Assembly (NCBI GenBank): GCA_000980495.1
Contig: LARN01000038.1
Location: 1 to 14,091 of the forward strand
Direction: 5' to 3'
DNA from: Acinetobacter sp. N54.MGS-139
Lineage (GTDB): Bacteria; Pseudomonadota; Gammaproteobacteria; Burkholderiales; Burkholderiaceae_F
Length of the DNA: 14,091 nucleotides
Notes under the pieces: generated by a model
Told to the model about the DNA's origin: nothing
Databases searched by the model: none
What the model saw: only the letters and a program-made list of their open reading frames with translations
Shown here: positions 13,504 through 14,091 of the stretch, one piece after another
Layout: each line of letters opens with the position of its first letter
Position numbering within the stretch: the stretch's first letter is position 1
Made by a program: the position numbers and the translations under genes

Positions 13504-14091
13504 TCAGTCGGGTACTTCAGCCCATCGTATGAATTGTCTATCTTTTTGAGAAAAAACCAACGCAGCCCTTAATAAATTGCACTTTGCTAGTTGTTCTCCA
13601 TAATGTCTTGTTTTAATTTGACGAACAGCTTCTTGAAGAAGAAAGTCTGGAGATTCTTTTTCTCGGCAAAACTTGAATTCGAGAACCCAGTAATTTTTGT
13701 CAGTTTGAATTTCTAGATCACTTCTGCCAAGAGCATTGTGAACTTCGCCTCTCGCTGTTACTAAAGCGCTGGAGCTGCTCACCATAATAGATACCGCAGA
13801 CCGACAGCTGGCTTCAGTTGTAAGAGGAAAAGCCTGATAATCAATTCCAAGAATGATACGGTTAACTTCTTTTACGAAAGCTGGGAGATCACCTTTCTCC
13901 AAATAGTCAGCTAAATAACCTTCTCCGGCTCTGTTGATAGCTTTTTTATCTAAAATGACCTCAGCGTAGAGGCGAGCCATCGAAACGCTCACCTCTCTAT
14001 TGGGATAGCCCAGCGTTACGGTTGTTCCTCTTACTGTTTTAATCGTCAGGTAGCCGGTCTGCGCAAGCAAAACCTTATCATCCAAAAGGGA
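13504..14091 (-). CDS. AAA-ATPase-like protein with C-terminal PD-(D/E)XK nuclease domain, 3' part only
   Basis: 195 residues visible, ending with TGA at 13504; the 5' part lies beyond the window. A possible TTG start at 14085 has no ribosome-binding site and falls inside the conserved region, so it is not the start. LLAQTGYLTIK followed by LGYPNREVSVSM is the linker typical of the AAA-ATPase_like plus PDDEXK_9 (DUF1703) family, whose members are usually 500-600 residues. The nuclease core is visible as GRSDLEI and YWVLEFKF (the D...ExK signature), followed by AVRQIKTRHYGEQL, with the conserved Gln and Tyr of the family. These proteins are numerous in gut Bacteroidetes, Firmicutes and some Proteobacteria. 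Their function is not established; a role in DNA processing or mobile-element conflict has been proposed. The Fic-fold gene follows on the same strand after a gap of 74 bases (38 to the TTG). Confidence 0.82.
   Translation of the reverse strand, partial: SLLDDKVLLAQTGYLTIKTVRGTTVTLGYPNREVSVSMARLYAEVILDKKAINRAGEGYLADYLEKGDLPAFVKEVNRIILGIDYQAFPLTTEASCRSAVSIMVSSSSALVTARGEVHNALGRSDLEIQTDKNYWVLEFKFCREKESPDFLLQEAVRQIKTRHYGEQLAKCNLLRAALVFSQKDRQFIRWAEVPD

Noticed and set aside
14083..14085. TTG at 14085 as start of a complete 193-residue nuclease gene
   Set aside because: It falls inside the conserved linker of the AAA-ATPase-like/PDDEXK family; the frame stays open to the window edge, so the gene is cut and not short.
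1..14091. tRNA, rRNA, CRISPR arrays, insertion sequences or attachment sites
   Set aside because: None could be recognised by reading both strands; no transposase frames or paired terminal inverted repeats were seen.

Overview
The window looks like a chromosomal segment of a Gram-negative, host-associated betaproteobacterium, most likely the Sutterellaceae (Sutterella/Parasutterella-type gut Burkholderiales). I infer this from a Burkholderiales-type 16-stranded porin, a complete membrane-bound nitrate reductase, a Tat-exported FAD reductase of a kind that is abundant in that family, Fur-type operators, and an AAA-ATPase-like/PD-(D/E)XK gene common in gut bacteria. I cannot name the species from sequence alone.

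Layout. 1-76 is the start of an unidentified minus-strand gene. It diverges from an outer-membrane porin (209-1306) across an intergenic region with a good Fur-box match. Next come a RhtC-like amino-acid exporter (1486-2121) and, convergent to it, a minus-strand respiratory nitrate cluster running 9625 to 2208 in the order narK-narG-narH-narI. The chaperone gene narJ, normally between narH and narI, is missing there and instead sits divergently upstream of narK (9798-10424, plus strand). narH and narI are fused end to end by a TAATG junction.

The most interesting region is 10424-10830, which has no protein gene. Read on the minus strand it contains two tandem small-RNA genes, each with a Fur box overlapping a promoter, a body of about 105-120 nt and a Rho-independent terminator. 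The two bodies differ overall but share a hairpin that presents an anti-Shine-Dalgarno UCCUU loop and a TGGGGTGAAAAT block just before the terminator. This is the architecture of iron-sparing sRNAs (RyhB, the tandem PrrF1/PrrF2 pair, NrrF). It stands beside genes for one of the most iron-rich enzymes of the cell: NarGHI carries five Fe-S clusters and two hemes.

Downstream on the plus strand is a Tat-signal FAD reductase of the fumarate reductase/flavocytochrome c flavoprotein superfamily (11028-12620). Its ribosome-binding site is extensively complementary to the sRNA loop. The right end holds a convergent pair on the minus strand: a Fic-fold protein whose catalytic His is Gln (12680-13429) and the 3' part of an AAA-ATPase-like/PD-(D/E)XK nuclease gene cut by the window edge (13504-14091).

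Working model (inference): nitrate enters through NarK and is reduced on the cytoplasmic face by NarGHI. The porin and the periplasmic flavoprotein add substrate entry and another respiratory outlet. Under iron starvation Fur releases the two sRNAs, which could lower translation of iron-costly respiratory genes, possibly including neighbours in this window.
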